A stretch of DNA of 64,000 nucleotides from Phoebastria nigripes (Eukaryota > Chordata > Aves > Procellariiformes > Diomedeidae), in assembly GCA_035582835.1 (NCBI GenBank), contig JAYKAV010002919.1:464790-528789 (forward strand), read 5' to 3'. Of the stretch, positions 24,701-37,250 are shown piece after piece; within the stretch, counting starts at the first letter, position 1, and every line of letters begins with the position of its first letter. A program made the translations under genes and the position numbers. The notes under the pieces are model-generated. The model had not been told where the DNA came from. It ran no database searches and saw only the letters and a list, made by a program, of their open reading frames with translations.

Positions 24701-27700
24701 GTCCCGAAAGCTTTTGGCAGGGTCCCTCTTCTCCCCCAGCCCCATCCATCGCCGCCCTTGCCGGCTGCCTCGCTCCCCGTGCCGCGGTGGGTTCCTTTGC
24801 CTTCTTTTATCTCCCAGCGCACTCAACCAAATCCTGAAAAGATGAACTCATCTCGCGGCCCTGACATAAAGCAAGCACTTTAGCAAGCCCCTAATACAAG
24901 GGGGCCTGCGCTGTGTCTTATCCCCTGCCAAGTATTAGTTTCGCCTCCAGCTATTAGCCACTACCACTCAGCAGACAGCAGGGGCGGCCGGCAGAAAAGC
25001 ATGTCCTCTGCCTTTTAAATAAATATTCCATTTTTTCCTCCTCTTTTTCCACGCTGCCCTTTATGCCTAGACAAGAAAATCCGCTTCCCCCCCCCCCCCT
25101 TCTGCTGGAACAGAGGCAGGCTTGTTAGCTTTCTTTTTGAAGAAAGAAAAATATTTTAGTCCTGCAGTGCCTCCCTCGATGGTATACGCCGCATTTTTAA
25201 CAACTATCATTGTAGGCAGCTACAACTTCTAACAGCTACATTTAGGCTGGCGTCAGGGCTATCTCTTCCATCAAAGCCACCTTTATCGATCAGATGGACG
25301 GGCTGAAACTCTGTCTCTTGTTTACTCGTTCCTCCGAGTCGCCGTTTCCTCCGCTGCAGCGATGCCTCGCAGCAGACACATCCAAAAGGAAATTCAAACA
25401 ATTTAAGATAAAAAAACAAGATAGGAAGCAAGACGGAGAATCAAAACCAGAACTTAACGGGAAAAAGAGTCTTGCACGGCTCAGGCAGAAGGAATAGGGG
25501 TATGGGAAGAAATGCAAAGAGCAAATACTGTAAATCCTCATGGCGTTAGCAGCACTGCTGCTTTTGCTCCCTGCAGAGTGTGGAGGTAAAGAAAATAACT
25601 TGAGGTTTTAGATTATTTATGATTTGACAGTGCTTTATGCCAGTAAAGTTCAAAGCAGTGCATTAAAAGAGAAAAAAAAGATGCTTTTTTCCAAAACAAA
25701 ATGCTGCACAGTCCCACTGCTTGATGTTGCACTTAAAAGCAGGATGGAAAACATGGGCAGATCACAAAACACATGATTAAAATATCTCTGATCCATGCTT
25801 CGGCTCTTCCGAAGCCACCAAACCTCTTCTCAGCAGGTCAAACACCCCCCACGATATATGGCTGCAAGTAAGATCTTGCCGTGCCAGGAAACANGGGTGA
25901 GAAGGGAAGTTTGCTGCAGTGCTTTGAGGAATATTCCCATTTTTGCACGGACTCCTGAGGAAACAGGCACAAGTCGCACCNTGTTATTTGTCCAAGCAGA
26001 GCCCGCCGTGAGGAATGGGTGATGCCAGCCCCCCCCTTCCCCACCTAACCCCAAACCACGCTCATGGATTTTTCAAAATATATTTAAGAGGCGCCCACAG
26101 GGAAGACCGTGCACGTAAAGAAAAAAATCACTGCGTGCTCCAAACGTGACAGGGACTCAAATGCACGTCTGGGCACCTGAAGAGATGAAGTGGGATATTC
26201 CAAAGTGTCCCCACGACTCAGCCCACACCCCATTTTCATGTCCCACCCTCCCGTACTCCTGCGTCTCGGGGCAGCCTAACGCTCCTCTGGCCATGGAGCT
26301 CAGTTACATCCTTTCTCAATGGCCAAGGTCTTTCTTCAGTTCTATTCTTTAAAATCTGTAAGATATATCCTCAGTCTTTTTTCTCCCCTCTGCTGTAGCA
26401 CAGACACATGCTTACACTACCCAACANGCAGGAGCGTGGAAGCAGGATGGTTATAGCCATACACTGCGAACAAGGTCCAGATAAAAAGCCTGGCACAAAG
26501 AACATGCACATTTCCCCAAAATCTTTTAACAGTTCAGTGAGGAGCCATCGGCTAAAATAATCTGCCATTACTACCCTTAGAAACAAGCTCCAGGGTAAGG
26601 AAAGGGTTAAAACTTTCCCCAGCAGAAATGGAATTTTTATGGCCCTGCAAAAAAAAAAAAAAAAATTAATTGTCAATCTGCCCCAGCAAAGCTCACAACC
26701 ATTTTCGTTAAGCCAATATACTTAAAATACCTCTGCCTTACAAGTTTCAGCTGGAATGCATCACTGCGGCCCCCCGAGAGCCCCCGCGCTGCAACCAGCA
26801 CCGTGGCATCTACCCCAGCACGAGACCCTGCCCATTCGCGGGGGGAGAAGCTTGAGCATTGCCCCCAGCACGGGGCTCCCCCGTGCAGATGCCCTGGGGA
26901 CACAGGGCCACAAACCGGCCACCATCTGTCTGTCCATCCTCATTGGGAAGGGGGGGGGGGGGACTTTGAAGGCACCTTCCCAACCTTGGAGGAGCTGCAG
27001 CCGTTGGTGAGCCACGTCTTGACCAGCAGCCGCTTTGTCAGCTCACGGGAGCGCTCCAGCGTTGGCTCCACCATATATATTTAAGGCAACATCCCAAGCC
27101 CACCAGCAAACGAACGCAGGAGGCTGGGCAGGACCTGGGCTGCCGTCCTGTGACGGCCCTGGGGACNCCGGAGGAGCGGAGGCAGCAGGAGGTTCTCCAT
27201 GCTGTCCCCCAGTGAAAGTCAGGGAAAGTCCTCACGAGGACAAGGACAGTTTAGTCCATTTTTCCCATCACTTCTTGGTTTCTCCGATGAAGCAAGAAGC
27301 TGTGTGTTACAGCAGGACAACGGGCTTGTGCAAGGAGACGGCAGCTGGGTGCAAGCAGGAGGTTGGAGAGCCCTAGGCTTTTTCCTGGACCTTTTCCTTA
27401 AGGCCCAGAATCAACTAAGGATCCTTTAATGTCCCAGCTTTGACCAAGTCAAACTTGCTCCCTGATTCATAGAGGCCCTGAAAAGCTGTCACCAGCTCCC
27501 CAGCTGATGACCGAGGTCAGCCATAGGGACAGCAGTCTAGACCTTCCCCATGCTGCAGAGCATCAAACTCTCTCCAGGCTGCTGGCTTGCTCTGCTGAGA
27601 GAGACGTAAAGATTCAGCCCAGCTCATACCTCAATTATAAAAAAAGAGTGTGATTTCATATTACAATTAAACTGGTGTCACCGTTGTTGTGGTGCAAAAG

Positions 27701-27874
27701 GGTCCCAACTCCTCCAACCCCAGCATGGTTCCTGGCATGTTTCCTCACGTTGGAGGTGGCTGTTGTGCAGCCACAGAGACCAGTTCAGCTCACGCATCCA
27801 GCAAAAACCAACACCAAAGAAAGCACCACAGACAGCCGAAAAAAGCCCTCGCTCCCACCATGGAGGTGGCACCT

Positions 27875-27899
27875 TCCTCCTCCTCCTCCTCCTCCTCCT
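27875..27899. repeat. TCC trinucleotide microsatellite
   Basis: About eight TCC units occur in tandem on the plus strand (GGA on the SMAD6 sense strand), in intron 3. Confidence 0.95.
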
Positions 27900-27956
27900 T
27901 CACTTGCAGCCTTTACCTTGGAGCAGAGCTCTGGTGCTCCCCAGCCTCCTTCCATG

Positions 27957-28033
27957 AGCCAATTTAATTCGTTAACCCAGTAGATGATTAACTCAGAAGA
28001 ACACTTGCACTGGGTTAATTAATTAAATTAGTT
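27957..28033. repeat. Strong inverted repeat (21-bp arms, 27-nt loop)
   Basis: The left arm AATTTAATTCGTTAACCCAGT (27961-27981) and right arm (28009-28029) are reverse complements at 19 of 21 positions, separated by 27 nt. Weak pairing extends outward to about 27957 and 28033. The whole could fold as a hairpin of about 75 nt on either strand. It lies in SMAD6 intron 3. It may be a relic of a palindromic DNA element, a microRNA-like hairpin, or a regulatory dyad; nothing here decides between these. Confidence 0.75.
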
Positions 28034-30235
28034 CAAAAAAGGGTCTGACGGGCAACAGAGTCGGTGGAAGAGACGCGTGGAGAAGCCTGGGGGGAAAGGG
28101 GGACATTTCCATGGCAGCCCAAGAAACAAAAGCAACACAGGACAGGAGCCAATGCCAAGAATTAGGATGAAAACAATTTTCTCTGCATAAAAAAAACCAC
28201 TCTGCAAAATCATCAGCTCATTCTAATTTTTTTATATCCTTCAAAGAAGAACACATGCCATGTTTAGTTCTGCCCGGAAATTTGTAAGCCATCATCAGTT
28301 AGCTTATTTTCAAGCTAAATTCAAGGAGTTTGTTTCTAATGTACTTTCTCTGGCCATTAAATACGCAGTCCAGAACATGATTTTAAGGTATTTTAGCAGG
28401 TTTTTTTCCAGCTCCCCTGCATGGTTTCCAAAGGTCTTTTCAGCCAAGGGTGAAAAGTCCTAGAAAGTAAGAAAACTGGAAAAGCCCAACGCAGGTATTT
28501 TTCACTGACATTTTTATGCGTTACCTCTAAAGGCCAGTGTTTTCAGAGATTTAGGTGATTTTCTTTTTTTTTTTTTTTTCAGTCGAACAGTCTCCATATA
28601 ATCTCAGCTTCCCTTGCTCACAGCTTTCGCAGGCATATTCATCGCTTTTAAGTTCCTGGGCTATGCATGTAACCGCTTTATACCTGGCATGTAAAAGTTA
28701 ACACAACAATGTAAATACATCTTCAAAAGGAGCCCAAAACGTAATCACCTACATTGGCTGCCAATTATGAAAGCACCAGACCTGTCATCAACCAGAATTT
28801 GGCTGAGACTTCTCCAACGTTGGAAACCAGCCCTGGGTAAGTCCAAGCCCGGCAAAATCCTGGGGTCGTGCTCGGCACCTCCGTGAGTACCCGCAGCATC
28901 CCCGCTGCCCGGCCATGGGTGCCCCCACCCTGCGCCCCAACCAGCCGAAAAAATGGGGAGAGAAACGAGCTGGCAAAAGACATGGGGGACAGGGCGGGGG
29001 GCAAGGTCTCCACTAACTGATTTTCTGTAAAATCAGGAGGTTTGCTGAAAATCTTCCGAGCATCGTTGGAGGTCGGCTTTTTTCTCTGCCTCCCGCTGCC
29101 AGCTGGGCAAAGCACCGACTGCGTTCCCCGAGTGCCCTCCGCAGGGCAGGACTGCGAGGGTGGGGGATGCTGGGACGAAAAAATGGGGAAAAAAAAATCC
29201 CCTTTTTTCATTTTTAGGTTGAGAACTTGCACGTTTTCAGCTCCTCCAAACAACTGTGTACACAATCCCCTTTTTTTTTAATTCCCGGAGCCTGAAAAAC
29301 GCCGAGAATCCGGCAGAAATCACCCCATAAATCACCCGATGGCAGATTTCCCTTTTAGCTGCCGCCGCAACGTCCAACGTTCCCTTCCCCGCGCCGCTCC
29401 CGCCTGGCGCCGCGCCAGCCCTCGCTATTAATTAATCCGGGGGCAGCCTGCTGCAATCCCGGCTATGCCAACCGCATCCGACTTGGGCTGGGCTGGTGGG
29501 CAGAAGTTGGGCCAGCCAAATCCCGGGGGATGTCCTGAGCTCTCTTCTCCCTTTCGAAGCCGTTTGGGCTTTGCAGAACAATTTTAGGTGCTGTTAGAAA
29601 TCCCGACTGATGCCCTCGGGGAGGGAAATAATCTGCTCAATGACCAGAGCTGTGGCAAATTGGAGCATCCCGCGGTGGAGCAGAGACTCTGGAAAAATGG
29701 TATAAGTAAATAATAATAGTTTTCGCTCATACAGGAGTTTCGGCTGAGCGCTTCAAAGCATTTTAAAAGCAGAAACTAATTAGTACATCCCTCTGAAGAG
29801 AAACAGGAATAACACCACTTTCTGCCTCCATCACGCCTCTCGGGCAGAGCACNTCGGGTGCCGGACTCGGCTCCCAGCTGAGCCTGGGAATCACCTTACC
29901 GGAGGGTGATGGTCCAGAGGCACGAGGCTCGGGCTGTAACCGAACCAAAGCCCTGCCTGGTTCACACTGGCATTAAAATGAAGGGGTTTCTGCCAGGGTG
30001 GAGGAGGCACTAAGGTGATGGAGCTGTTTTGGGAAGCCAGATGCTGACTTGTTGAGAAGGTTGCCCAGGCGGCTGCAGAGATGCCTCTGAAGATGCTCGA
30101 GCCTCCTCATTCCCCGTGCTGCCACGCTCGCTAAAAACATCGGAGCATCCCTGGTGGCAGCAGGACCACTAACCCAGCACAAGACACATGTCCTTCCAGC
30201 CACTGCAGAACACCTTCTCTGGAGAAAAGCAGCAG

Positions 30236-30261
30236 AAAAAAAAAAAAAAAAAAAAAAAAAA
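30236..30261. repeat. Poly-A tract (26 A)
   Basis: This is an uninterrupted run of 26 A in intron 3, followed by GGCTTTTTT. No retrotransposon body was recognised upstream. Confidence 0.95.
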
Positions 30262-31779
30262 GGCTTTTTTCTCCTCCCGTTGTTAGATAAAATGAGGGCA
30301 TTGAGCTCCTCCGAACAAAGAGGGCTGTCCTGCAAGGGCCACACAGCCAGGCAGCACACAGTCACCGACTCACACTGCTCTCAGCACAGCCCCAACCCCG
30401 AATTACAGTTTAGCTCCCTCTGGTAACACCCAAAATTTGCCATTTCCAGAAGGTGAATGCTCAGCGGTTCCCCTACACGAGGGCTCCTTCAGATGTCCCA
30501 GGCTGGTCCTGCAAAACCTGCTCCCCCAAAACACCAGCAAAGCTGGAAACTTTGGGCTTAAGAGCTTGCACAGGACGCGGGAAACGAAGCAGGCTGCGAC
30601 TGCAGCAGCTTTGCTGCGCTTTTCTATTTTTACTAACCAGAAAATGAGCGGAGATGCTTCCCTGGGTGGAAAATCAAAGCAAAACAAATAAAACGTCACC
30701 GTCGGATATATTTTGAGAGCCTGCAATTGCGCTCCAGCCCGAGCTGTTCCCTCNGGAGCGAAAACGAAGCCAGCCTCGCCCGGCTATCGCACCTCTATCG
30801 GATTTACGACTGAGAACCAGCCGTGGGGTTTCGGAGCGGAGGCAGACAACGTGAGAAGCAGGGAGTGGGCTGAAAAAACCCAAGGCCACCCTGATTTCTC
30901 TGAAGCGAGGACATCGCGCAGCCACAAGCAGCATCCTCGAGGGAAGACCGAGGCGCTGGAGACAGATGNCTGTCGGCTCGATGCCAATACCACTGCAAAT
31001 ATCAAGGGCTGCAAAAGCTTTAGGAAACTATCACCGACCTGGAAAACAAGCTGCGACGGAGGAGTGCCGGGCTGGGGAAGCTCCCCGGGGGCCACGAGCA
31101 GGAGCCCATCAAACGTTTTTCTCCATATGGGCTGGGAATGAGCTGCTTTGCTCCTCCCTGGCCGTCTGGGTGCAGAGTCCAGACCCGGGCAGCCACGAGA
31201 CCCCAGTCTGGGATCTCTGGGAGAACAAAAGTCTTGGGCTTTCATCCCAAACCCCCGCCGGCACCCAGACCGGCTGTGGGTCCCCCATCCCAACCCATCC
31301 TCTGCTCCCCAAAAAGGGCTCCGGCTGATGCCTCCCCTCGCCTGATAATTCTCCCCCAGCATCCTCAGAGAAGGCTTTTTTTTCCAGCACGGTATCAGTG
31401 CCCTCACATATATGGGAAGCAGACAGGGGTTGAGAGTGAAATGGAAATTCAGGCTTTGTTCTTGCTGGCTAAAGCCCAAGATCCTTCTCCCGATAAAGCT
31501 CTCCCCGAGACTCGCTGTCTGAGCAAGCCCCACAAGACGGGGAGCCACGGCTCTGTGGTCACCACCACATGCCACGCCGCCTGCGGTTGCTTCAAGTCCT
31601 CTCTCGTGGCGGATTTGCCCAAGTTTTACAGGGAATTAAAGGATTTGGGGCGCCAGCGTGGCCTTTGCAAGGAAACAATCCCACCAGTGCGCAAGCCAAT
31701 TTGGTCACGCTAAAAGGATAAACCTGTATGGGGAGGTCCTGGGGCTCATATGTGTTGGAGAGGAATTAAAAGCAATGGG

Positions 31780-31990
31780 GATGGAGTCCGTATGCAGTGC
31801 GAGCAGCCGTGGGAAGAGCCCAGCGGCGGGTGGGCGGCGAGGCAGAGGCAGGTCCCCGGTCCTGCGGCGCTGGTGGGGAGCATGGGGACGGCTCCCGCAC
31901 CCCAGCTCGCATACACACGCACGTCTGCACGGCCGCAGCCGGGCCGGGAGGAACGTGCAGAGGGATGCGTGCATGCGTGTGCACCCACAC
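31780..31990. promoter_or_regulatory. CpG-rich patch in intron 3
   Basis: About 200 bp are dense in CpG and GC by eye, running into a CA/CG-rich stretch (ACACACGCACGT and GTGCATGCGTGTGC). It could be an intragenic CpG island or a GC-rich enhancer. No exon is seen. Confidence 0.35.
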
Positions 31991-34900
31991 ACGCCAGATT
32001 TTCCGATAGCTAGTTCATGTATTTATGTGTAAACATTTTCTGGGTCTATTCCAGCCCTTACTCCAAGCAAGCAGCTCGCTCCACTGACAACTGCTCATGG
32101 CCAGCATCCATGGGCTCTTACTCCCACTTAAAGCAAAGACTAAACAATGACTTAAGCATCTCAGGATTTAAGCCCCATAGTTGGTCACTCACATTCACAG
32201 TCGAAGCAGCGAGGATGCCGCGCTGGCGGTTTCTGCTTTGCAGGAGGACCTACACCACCGTGAACACGGTGGATAATAACCCTTGTGCCATTTGTGTGCC
32301 GTGGTGGATGCGCCGGGAGGGGTCTCCTAGCCCTTTTTCTGTAAAATCCACAAATCAGCAACCCAGAGGAGCAGATGCGGCACAGGGCATGCATTTCTGC
32401 TAGCCTGAGATAAGATCACCCCCAAAGACCAAACACACCTCGTGTTGTTTTTATACTCCCTGGAATGGTGCTGTAAATCTATTTAAGTTCAAATAAACAG
32501 CAAGAAAATTTATGCAAGGGATAAGGAGGGGATGGAGGATGAAAACCAACGTATTTGCATGAAATCCACACCATTCGCAAGCATCGCTGCAGCCCAGCGA
32601 GGCAGTGACGTGTGGCCTCCAAAAGTCCCCAAAAGCATCTTCACAATAATCTCCCAGATGACAAAATTCCTAACCCTGTATTTGCACATGGAGAGTGGAG
32701 GTGACTCACGCTAATTACCCTCCCTGGCCAAGGAGGACTTGTTTTCATTTCTAAAAACCACAGTTTCTTATAAAAAAGGGGAAAAAAAATAGGAAAATAC
32801 CAAAATACACACACAACTCCCTGGGATACATCCTGTCCTGCTGCACTAATATGAATCCCAGACACCCCGATACTCCAGCTTCACTCAGGATGTTCAAAGA
32901 GAAAAGGATTAATGAGTTACAGCACGGACACAGCCAGAGACGGACGGCAGAGACGCTGCCAGCATTAGCTCCGGGTCTCCTGATTTCCAGTAACGCTCAT
33001 TCAATATAACCCAGCTAAAATAATTTGTGGGTGTTATGAGCGGAGCTCAAGAAGGGTCTTCGTTCAGATTAAAAACCCTCCCACCTTTCTTGGACAAGCT
33101 CTCATCTTTCTTACAGGGCAGTTGAAATTTAAAGTTAAAAATAACCTTTTCAGGACCGGCCTATGCAGGGTTCGTGGTTGCAACTCCTCCACGAGACGTT
33201 TCGGGGGGAGAATGCACAGGCTGCAGTTAGAAACTCTGCAAATGCAGTACCAAAGTAAGCGATTTTCCCATCGAGAGGAAAATGGGAAGGAGAGCAGGTT
33301 GGGCTCTTTGTAAATCAAGGACAGGGAGATTAACGGAGCATGTGAACGCTTCGTTATGGCTAACGAGTTCAAGACCGCACACCCTGAACACAGCCGAGCG
33401 CTGAAAGAGAAACGTCAAATTCTTCTCCTCCCCTCAAGGGAAATTGATTTTAAAAAATAAAGCAAGGCATATTGGGGGGAAATACGCCTGGTATTATACA
33501 TTAAAAAGGCAGCCTGTCAGCAGCCTAAATGAGACTCATTTCTCTTCTCCATTGTCCTATAGGTCGTANATATATAAAATATCCACATGGATGCAAAGAA
33601 CCCCCCTGCAAGAAACCTGAAGGATAACTGAGTGTAAAATCAGGGTCAGATATTTTGCAGAAATACATTCACAAAGCTCCAANGAGCAACACAGTTCCCA
33701 CTTTGGACAACTTTTGCTCATTATTGCAACATTTCTGACTATTTCTGATGGGGCTGCGGATGATGTGGAAGCCTCGTCGTTCAACCCCGTTGCACGGTAC
33801 AAACAAACCAATGCTATCGACGTTATAAACTCTGTCAAGTTCCTGCACTAGAATCCTTAAATTGTTAAAAATAGGAAAGAAACTGCACAGTTCACATATT
33901 TTATAAAGCTGGGTTAAATCAACATCTGCAAAAAATATCCCTGTTAAACGAAATAGCAGGATTTCATTAAGTAAATTGCAAGTTGGCAAAAATTCTGAAA
34001 GAAAGGGAAAAAGCCACAGCCAGCCCTGTAATTTAAACCTTATTTTAACTGTGACAGCATGACTGCGAGAGGCTGCATTTCCAAACAAAAAAAAAAAAAG
34101 TCTAAAAAAAAGTACCTGTTCCCCCTGTTCCCCACCTCAGCGCACCACAGTGTCTGTAGTCATTATGCTAACGAGCTCTTCCCCAGGGAGATGAAGAGGG
34201 AGTGGGACCCGTTCCTGGCCCTTCATCCTCTGTATCAAACCCACCAAACCTGCAAAATCCAGGATTTTCCACCACGGGAGCACCCGGACGCCTGCGNGGC
34301 AGTGGGGGGGCGATGGGTGATAACGTCTGTGGAGCCCTCGGAGCCAAGCGGGCTCGGGTACACCCCCGTGGGTCTGCAGCCCGTGGGTCTGAGCCAGCAT
34401 CGAGCGAGCCCTTTGCCTGGAGGCCGAGCAGCCGAAAGCTGGGATTAGACGGCTGCGGGGCTGGGAAACAGCTCAGGCCGGGTGACACTTCATCACTTTC
34501 TGTATTTTGAACACATCCCGCTCCCCTGCACAAGACCGGGAGCCAGCCAGGGGCCGGCGCCTGGGGAAGGGGCTGGTGGCACCTACCCCATCCCGTGCAG
34601 GCAACGTGGTCCTGCATGGGTGCCCGTCGGGTCTGGGTGCCGCAGGGAGGGTGGGGTGGCAGCAATTGGGCTCCTGGCTTGGATATCCCCAAGAAGTCCC
34701 TAAAGGGACAGGATACGTCCCGCTACCGAGCAGGACGGCGGTGCTCACCCGCAGGGAGATGCTTTCAGGGTTTCCTTTGGGACTGGCGTTTTAGGGTGGT
34801 CGTGGCACCATGTGCGCAAACTTAGGGTGCGACGCCACCCCCAGCCCCAGCGCTTCAGGGCTAACCTCAGCATCGCCTGGGGCAGGCAGGGAGCAGGCAG

Positions 34901-36519
34901 GGCATCGCCTGCCCTTCCAGCCAGTTTTCCAAACCTGCCGAGTGCCTTTCCTGCCCGAGGTGACTCAGGCTGGGCTGGGCTAGGCTGCGCGGGGAGGCTG
35001 TGCCCTTCCCACAGCGCCGGCCAAAAGCCTCTGCAGGAGCCGTCCCCGCAGGGGACAGGGACAGGCGCTGCCCNGCTGGGTGGGCTCCCACTGTGGGGAC
35101 ACCCTGGAGGGCACTGTCCTCCGGGGCCACCTCCTCCAGGGTAACCCCCAGCACTGGGCACTTGGGGTCCAAATATTAGTTCCCGAGTTACAGTAATTTA
35201 CAATTTGCCACCCAAAAGCTCTGGTGTCCCAGGGAAATCACCTGGAAGCAGCACTCTCAAATCTCTCGTCCGGCACATACTGAATCTGTTTGCTTTGAAA
35301 ATAATTGCAAAACCTCAAAACAAAACCTAAAACCAACTGGTCCGATATGCAAACTCAGAGCTGAAGAGGAGACCTTTTAACAGAAAGACCGATTATTTGC
35401 TTACAACGTTTTGGCTTCGCTATTTTTCCTGGCACTTACGACGCCCGAGTTATTTTGAAGGGCTGTTTGCTGCATGCGGAGCCGAGAAAACAGCGATCCT
35501 GTTTCCTTTCTGATCTAAACATCCGTTTGCCGTGCGAGCGGGAGGAAAAAAAAAGAACACCGTGCATCTCCGGAAGCGCAAAGAAAGGGGCGGTGGGTGC
35601 CAACGGGGAGGAGAGCAGGCAGGCACCCATGCCATGCAAGCCAGCTCAGCGAGGTTTTCACCTATTGCCATCCAAGGGGGCATCCAGCCCACGCCGGCCC
35701 TAAATGAAAGGGAACGGCCACCCTGAGGGGTCTGGGCCACTCTCCCTGATGCAGACCAAGTGAAAGACCCCTGGCCGGACCCTCGCATCTTCCTTAACAC
35801 ATCCATGAAGGCAAAAGCTGTCCGGCTCGTCGCCACCAGCAGCTGCAAAGCCACCATCTTACTGCAGGATTCAGCAGCTCCTGTGGCTGAACGACAGGCA
35901 GTCATGCTGGAGGAAGCAAGAAATAAAAGCTGTACGGGCACCTCGTAGGCACGCTGAAGATACAGCATCGCTGGAGCATTGCAAAATTGAATTTGGGAGC
36001 GAAAGAAAGGTGCTTCTCCTGGGGCAAGTGCAAGGCAGAGCAGGCAAAGCCCTGCCTGCAGCCAAAGCTCACCCCAAGTCATGTCCGGCTGCATGGCNGG
36101 AGTCACCTCAGCACCCAGCAGCGAGCGGGACGCTGTAGGGGTGCAGGACTGGATAATCAGAGTAATTGCAAGGGCAGGGTGAAAGTGCTGGAGATGCTCA
36201 CGCCTCCCTGAAAACCACCGTGCAACGACTGCCTGTGTCAAACCAGCCACCTACAAACCACGGCGTCAGCACCACCTGAACCCCCAAACCTCGCGACAGG
36301 AGCCCCCAAGGCTGCAAGTCATAAATCAAACCCTGCACGGAGACGAGATCTTGCACGTGCAATTGCTGCACCGCCAGCAAGGTGCCTCCTGCCAGGGCTG
36401 GGTGGCTGCGGCCATCGTGCCTCCCTCTTTGGGGACGCACGTGTCACCCCCAGAACTCGTGCTGTCCTTGCCACCATCTCCTCCCAGCTACACTTTCCAC
36501 CCTTCGGTGAGCTAAGGGC

Positions 36520-37250
36520 CAGCTCGCCGTCATGTTCCTAAATTTCCTGGCTTTTGAGGATACAAGCCAGGTCATTAACATTATTTATAGGTTCCTGTGT
36601 ATGAGTTTCCATTTGTTTGTCTGCTTAAAAACAGTTAGGTGAAAAAAAAGAAATTCCTGGAGGTCAAACAGTTAAAAAAAAACCCCCACGTCCATGGTCT
36701 GATGGACCTAAAGGATCAGCAGCTCCTTTAGAGACATAACTGTTTCCTTAAATGCTTATTGTGTAAATATTTAAGCTACTTTATAAAATTTTTACAATGT
36801 ACTTAGGAAGCATAAATCTCCCCATCAGAGCACGGCAGGCCATCGCAGCGGCGCAGGCTTAGACAGTTTCAAGAACGCAAACAGGGACATTTCCAACGCT
36901 AATGCTGGACCCAAGGGGCCCTAAGGTCACAATCTTACGGAAATAATTACTAAGCTGATCCCCTTCAGTCACCCCAAAATGGAGCATGGTTGTATGCAAC
37001 GAGTCATTGCAGTAAGTGTAACTCCAGTGTCACTGTTTTAAAAAAAATCTATTTCTAGTTAACTGCGTAGTGGACGGCATTATGGATAGAAGTCCTGAGA
37101 TTTTTCTCTTTGAAATGCAGCAACAGATTTAATTCATTCAGGCAAAAAGTATGTAAGTCCGAAATCATCCACTAATACACATCCATTTCAAGAATTAAAT
37201 TTTTTTTTTCGAATGCCATGTGGCAGGTTTGAAACAAAACCTAACTCGTT
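36520..37250. other. AT-rich block in intron 3, possible conserved non-coding DNA
   Basis: This is AT-rich, CpG-poor sequence with motifs such as CATTAACATTATTTATAG and TTTCCATTTGTTTGTCTG. It follows directly on a GC-rich block. No open frame or repeat is seen. Its texture resembles vertebrate conserved non-coding elements, which only an alignment could confirm. Confidence 0.25.

Noticed and set aside
30236..30261. Poly-A tract as the tail of a processed pseudogene
   Set aside because: Upstream sequence shows no recognisable coding or retrotransposon body and no obvious target-site duplication.
30784..31575. 263-codon open frame on the minus strand
   Set aside because: GC-rich intronic sequence with overlapping frames of similar length on both strands, which is typical of stop-poor DNA and not of a gene.
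35450..36250. 266-codon open frame on the minus strand (from a non-ATG start)
   Set aside because: It lies in a GC-rich block of SMAD6 intron 3 where stop codons are scarce. No domain, no homology signature.
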